Shown here piece by piece: positions 48,530 to 50,246 of a stretch of 50,246 nucleotides of DNA. The DNA is from Alphaproteobacteria bacterium (lineage in GTDB: Bacteria; Pseudomonadota; Alphaproteobacteria; Reyranellales; Reyranellaceae). The DNA is taken from NCBI GenBank assembly GCA_947474005.1, contig CANJHI010000019.1, forward strand, positions 1 through 50,246, in the 5' to 3' direction. The notes below the pieces were generated by a model, which was not told the origin of the DNA, made no database searches, and was given only the letters and a program-made list of their open reading frames with translations. A program made the translations under genes and the position numbers. The stretch's first letter is position 1. The number at the start of each line of letters is the position of its first letter.

Positions 48530-48760
48530 CCGGCAGGCCGGTCCATCTGTTCGGCTGGATTCTTGAGCATAGGTGTGGTTTTTGTCGGCAGCCTTGACTC
48601 GACCGAGGAACACGCTGGCGATGGGCGGTATCTTTTTGAAACGGCGGCCCTGTTTGGTCCTTATCTTGGCGCGTGTGGCTCATGAAACGAGCGGGCCAGC
48701 TGCACTTTGCGGCCAGTTGTCCGTATAGGGGCCGCTGGTCCGCCGATCGGAGGTTGGCGT

Positions 48761-49897
48761 TTGAGTGGTGAAGGTATCGTGGCGCAATTGTTGAGAACCC
48801 TGCGCGAGTTCCGCCTCCGGGGTGGGAATAGCGCTATCCAGGACGAATTGGCGCACAATCATCGCCACGGGCTGTTTTTGAGAGCACGGGCGTTGGCGCG
48901 ATCCGGTGCATTCGACCAGGCGGCCCCGCTCTTTAGTCAAGCGGTTGATATGGATCCGACCTTCGACGAAGCCTGGGAAGGCTGGGGGGAGGCGCTTGAC
49001 GCATTGGGCGAGCGTGCGCTTGCTCTGGAGAAGTACGAGGCGGCTCGTCAGTTGCGCGCAGGACTGCGACCAGGGGCGCCTGACCGCCATTTCGTGCTGC
49101 GCCAGCGCGGTCATTTTACCGCGGAGATCCTGGCCTACGATACGGTCGTGAGGTCGCTCGCGAAGAATACGCTTCCCTATCTTGCACGGGGCAATGCCTA
49201 CTTGGCGACCGGGCAGGCAGAAAAGGCTCTGGCGGACTACGAGCGTGCTCTTCGGCTCAAACCTGGCGTTCCCGAGATCACCGCATTGAAGGGCGAGGCC
49301 CTGGCCATGCTCGGTCGTTACTCGGAAGCACTTCAGGCCTTCGATACTGCGCTCGCCGCGCGACCGAACGATGCCGAAATCCTGGGAGGCCGCGCCATGG
49401 TGCGTATCGCGCTCGGACTCATCGAAGAGGCTGATGCCGACTGGCGGCGTCAATTCGGGCTGCTACAGGGCAGGCCATCGGCATGTGCCTGTGTCGCGCT
49501 GCGCATGGCCGACTACGGCGCGGCGCTCCCCCAGCTGGAGCAGGCGCTCGCGAAGGAGCCGAGTGATCTCTACTGGCTTCTCTATCGCCTGACAGCACAG
49601 CGCCGGCTTGGGCAGGCAGTCGATGCAACGAACATCCCGGTGGTCGATGCGTGGCCTGGTCCGCTCCTCGCTCTTCACGCCGGTCGCACGAGCGCCGCCG
49701 AGGCGCTGAAGCTGGCGAACACCGACAGCCGGCGCGCCGAGGCCACATTCCAGTTGGGCATACTGGTCTCGGTCCAGGACCACAATGCAGCCAGGTCACA
49801 CTGGCAGGAGATCGTTGATCGTTCTGGTCCGAGCCAGATCGAGTATGCTGCGGCGCGCCATGAATTGGCACGTCCGCAGTCCTCAAGCGCGTTGTAA
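48761..49897 (+). CDS. TPR-repeat protein
   Basis: A 378-residue helical protein. TPR-like repeats run from about residue 40: RARALARSGAFDQAAPLFSQ, then AWEGWGEALDALGERALALE, YLARGNAYLATGQAEKALAD, and ALKGEALAMLGRYSEALQAF. The TTG at 48761 is chosen because GGAGG (48749-48753) precedes it by seven bases; a GTG at 48779 has a poorer site. No signal peptide or catalytic domain is seen. Such proteins next to glycosyltransferases often act as scaffolds or as protein O-glycosylation partners. The 231 bases before it (48530-48760) contain no other gene. Confidence 0.8.
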   Translation: MSGEGIVAQLLRTLREFRLRGGNSAIQDELAHNHRHGLFLRARALARSGAFDQAAPLFSQAVDMDPTFDEAWEGWGEALDALGERALALEKYEAARQLRAGLRPGAPDRHFVLRQRGHFTAEILAYDTVVRSLAKNTLPYLARGNAYLATGQAEKALADYERALRLKPGVPEITALKGEALAMLGRYSEALQAFDTALAARPNDAEILGGRAMVRIALGLIEEADADWRRQFGLLQGRPSACACVALRMADYGAALPQLEQALAKEPSDLYWLLYRLTAQRRLGQAVDATNIPVVDAWPGPLLALHAGRTSAAEALKLANTDSRRAEATFQLGILVSVQDHNAARSHWQEIVDRSGPSQIEYAAARHELARPQSSSAL

Positions 49898-49911
49898 ACG
49901 CGAGGGCTTCC

Positions 49912-50246
49912 ATGTTCTCTGTGATTCTCTACGGCCGCAACGACAGTCACGGCTACAACCTGCACAAACGGGCGGCGATCAGCTTCAACGCCATCGCCGA
50001 GGTGATGTCCGATCCGGACGACGAGATCCTGTTCGTCGACTACAATACGCCCGACGATCATCCGACCTTCCCAGAGGCCATCCACGACACGCTGACCGAG
50101 AAGGCGAAGAAGGTACTTCGCATATTTCGTGTGCGGCCGGAGCAGCACTATCACCTGAAATCGAAGACGCACCTGGTCGCTCTCGAGGCCCAGTCGCGCA
50201 ATATCGCGCTGCGGCGGTCCAACCCGAATAACCGGTGGGTACTCTA
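49912..50246 (+). CDS. Putative glycosyltransferase, 5' part only
   Basis: A frame open from ATG 49912 to the window edge (111 codons). It begins FSVILYGRNDSHGYNLHKRA and continues DEILFVDYNTPDDHPTFPEA and NIALRRSN. The opening strand, the RND-G phrase and the VDYN/VEWN element match the N-terminus of the glycosyltransferase at 36696, so the two are probably related GT-A-type enzymes. GAGGG lies five bases before the ATG. The C-terminal part lies outside the window. Confidence 0.68.
   Translation, partial: MFSVILYGRNDSHGYNLHKRAAISFNAIAEVMSDPDDEILFVDYNTPDDHPTFPEAIHDTLTEKAKKVLRIFRVRPEQHYHLKSKTHLVALEAQSRNIALRRSNPNNRWVL

Noticed and set aside
1..50246. CRISPR arrays, tRNA or rRNA genes, insertion sequences and phage genes
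   Set aside because: I looked for direct repeats, cloverleaf-like segments and transposase or integrase motifs and found none.

Overview
The window is high-GC chromosomal DNA from an alphaproteobacterium. The evidence is the run surA-pdxA-rsmA beside gmk, a MipZ-type ParA ATPase, long coding-strand GC bias and typical alphaproteobacterial housekeeping genes. A Reyranella-like, rhodospirillalean or rhizobialean host is plausible, but no rRNA or marker gene is present that fixes the genus. I see no tRNA, rRNA, CRISPR array, transposase or integrase. No gene-free stretch exceeds about 270 bases.

Positions 1-27166 are ordinary metabolism and housekeeping. In order they hold: a partial unknown gene; a peptide-type ABC solute-binding protein; an Ogt / Ada-like DNA repair pair whose Ada-like member has lost its glycosylase domain; an ABM monooxygenase; a frameshifted TRAP solute-binding pseudogene; and a DUF2252 protein. 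Next come a molybdopterin oxidoreductase, rpmE (with a very good sigma-70 promoter), cyaY and an MsbA-like ABC exporter. These are followed by an acyl-CoA synthetase, a GNAT-membrane-ClpP-like fusion, a second molybdopterin oxidoreductase, mipZ, an MFS carrier, a VWA protein, an acyl-CoA dehydrogenase and an SDR. The block closes with yicC-gmk, a PlsC acyltransferase, rsmA, pdxA and surA.

Positions 27335-50246 are a different kind of region: a surface-glycan or glycosylation cluster that starts directly upstream of surA, where lptD often lies in related genomes. It has five apparent transcription units. (a) An FkbM and a TylF-like methyltransferase (+). (b) A six-gene (-) operon: two SDR sugar enzymes, a GDP-mannose-dehydratase-like enzyme, an HddA-like GHMP kinase, a NUDIX hydrolase and an RmlC-like 3,5-epimerase. 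(c) A TylF-like methyltransferase and a PhyH dioxygenase (+). (d) A fused nucleotidyltransferase-HAD phosphatase (HddC-GmhB type) and a glycosyltransferase (-). (e) An eleven-gene (+) operon: split transketolase, aldo/keto reductase, TylF methyltransferase, SDR, a small protein, a second aldo/keto reductase, a methyltransferase and a pyruvate-dehydrogenase-E1-like alpha/beta pair. A TPR protein and a truncated glycosyltransferase follow.

My reading, partly inference, is that this cluster makes a GDP-activated heptose (kinase, phosphatase, guanylyltransferase) and reshapes it (4,6-dehydratase, 3,5-epimerase, reductases). It may then branch or extend it with a two-carbon unit (E1-like pair, split transketolase) and decorate it with several O-methyl groups. 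The most unusual points are the two aldo/keto reductases with a shared C-terminal extension that looks ParB-like, the three sugar SDRs without the catalytic tyrosine, and the two split ThDP enzyme pairs within 10 kb. The cluster continues past the right edge.
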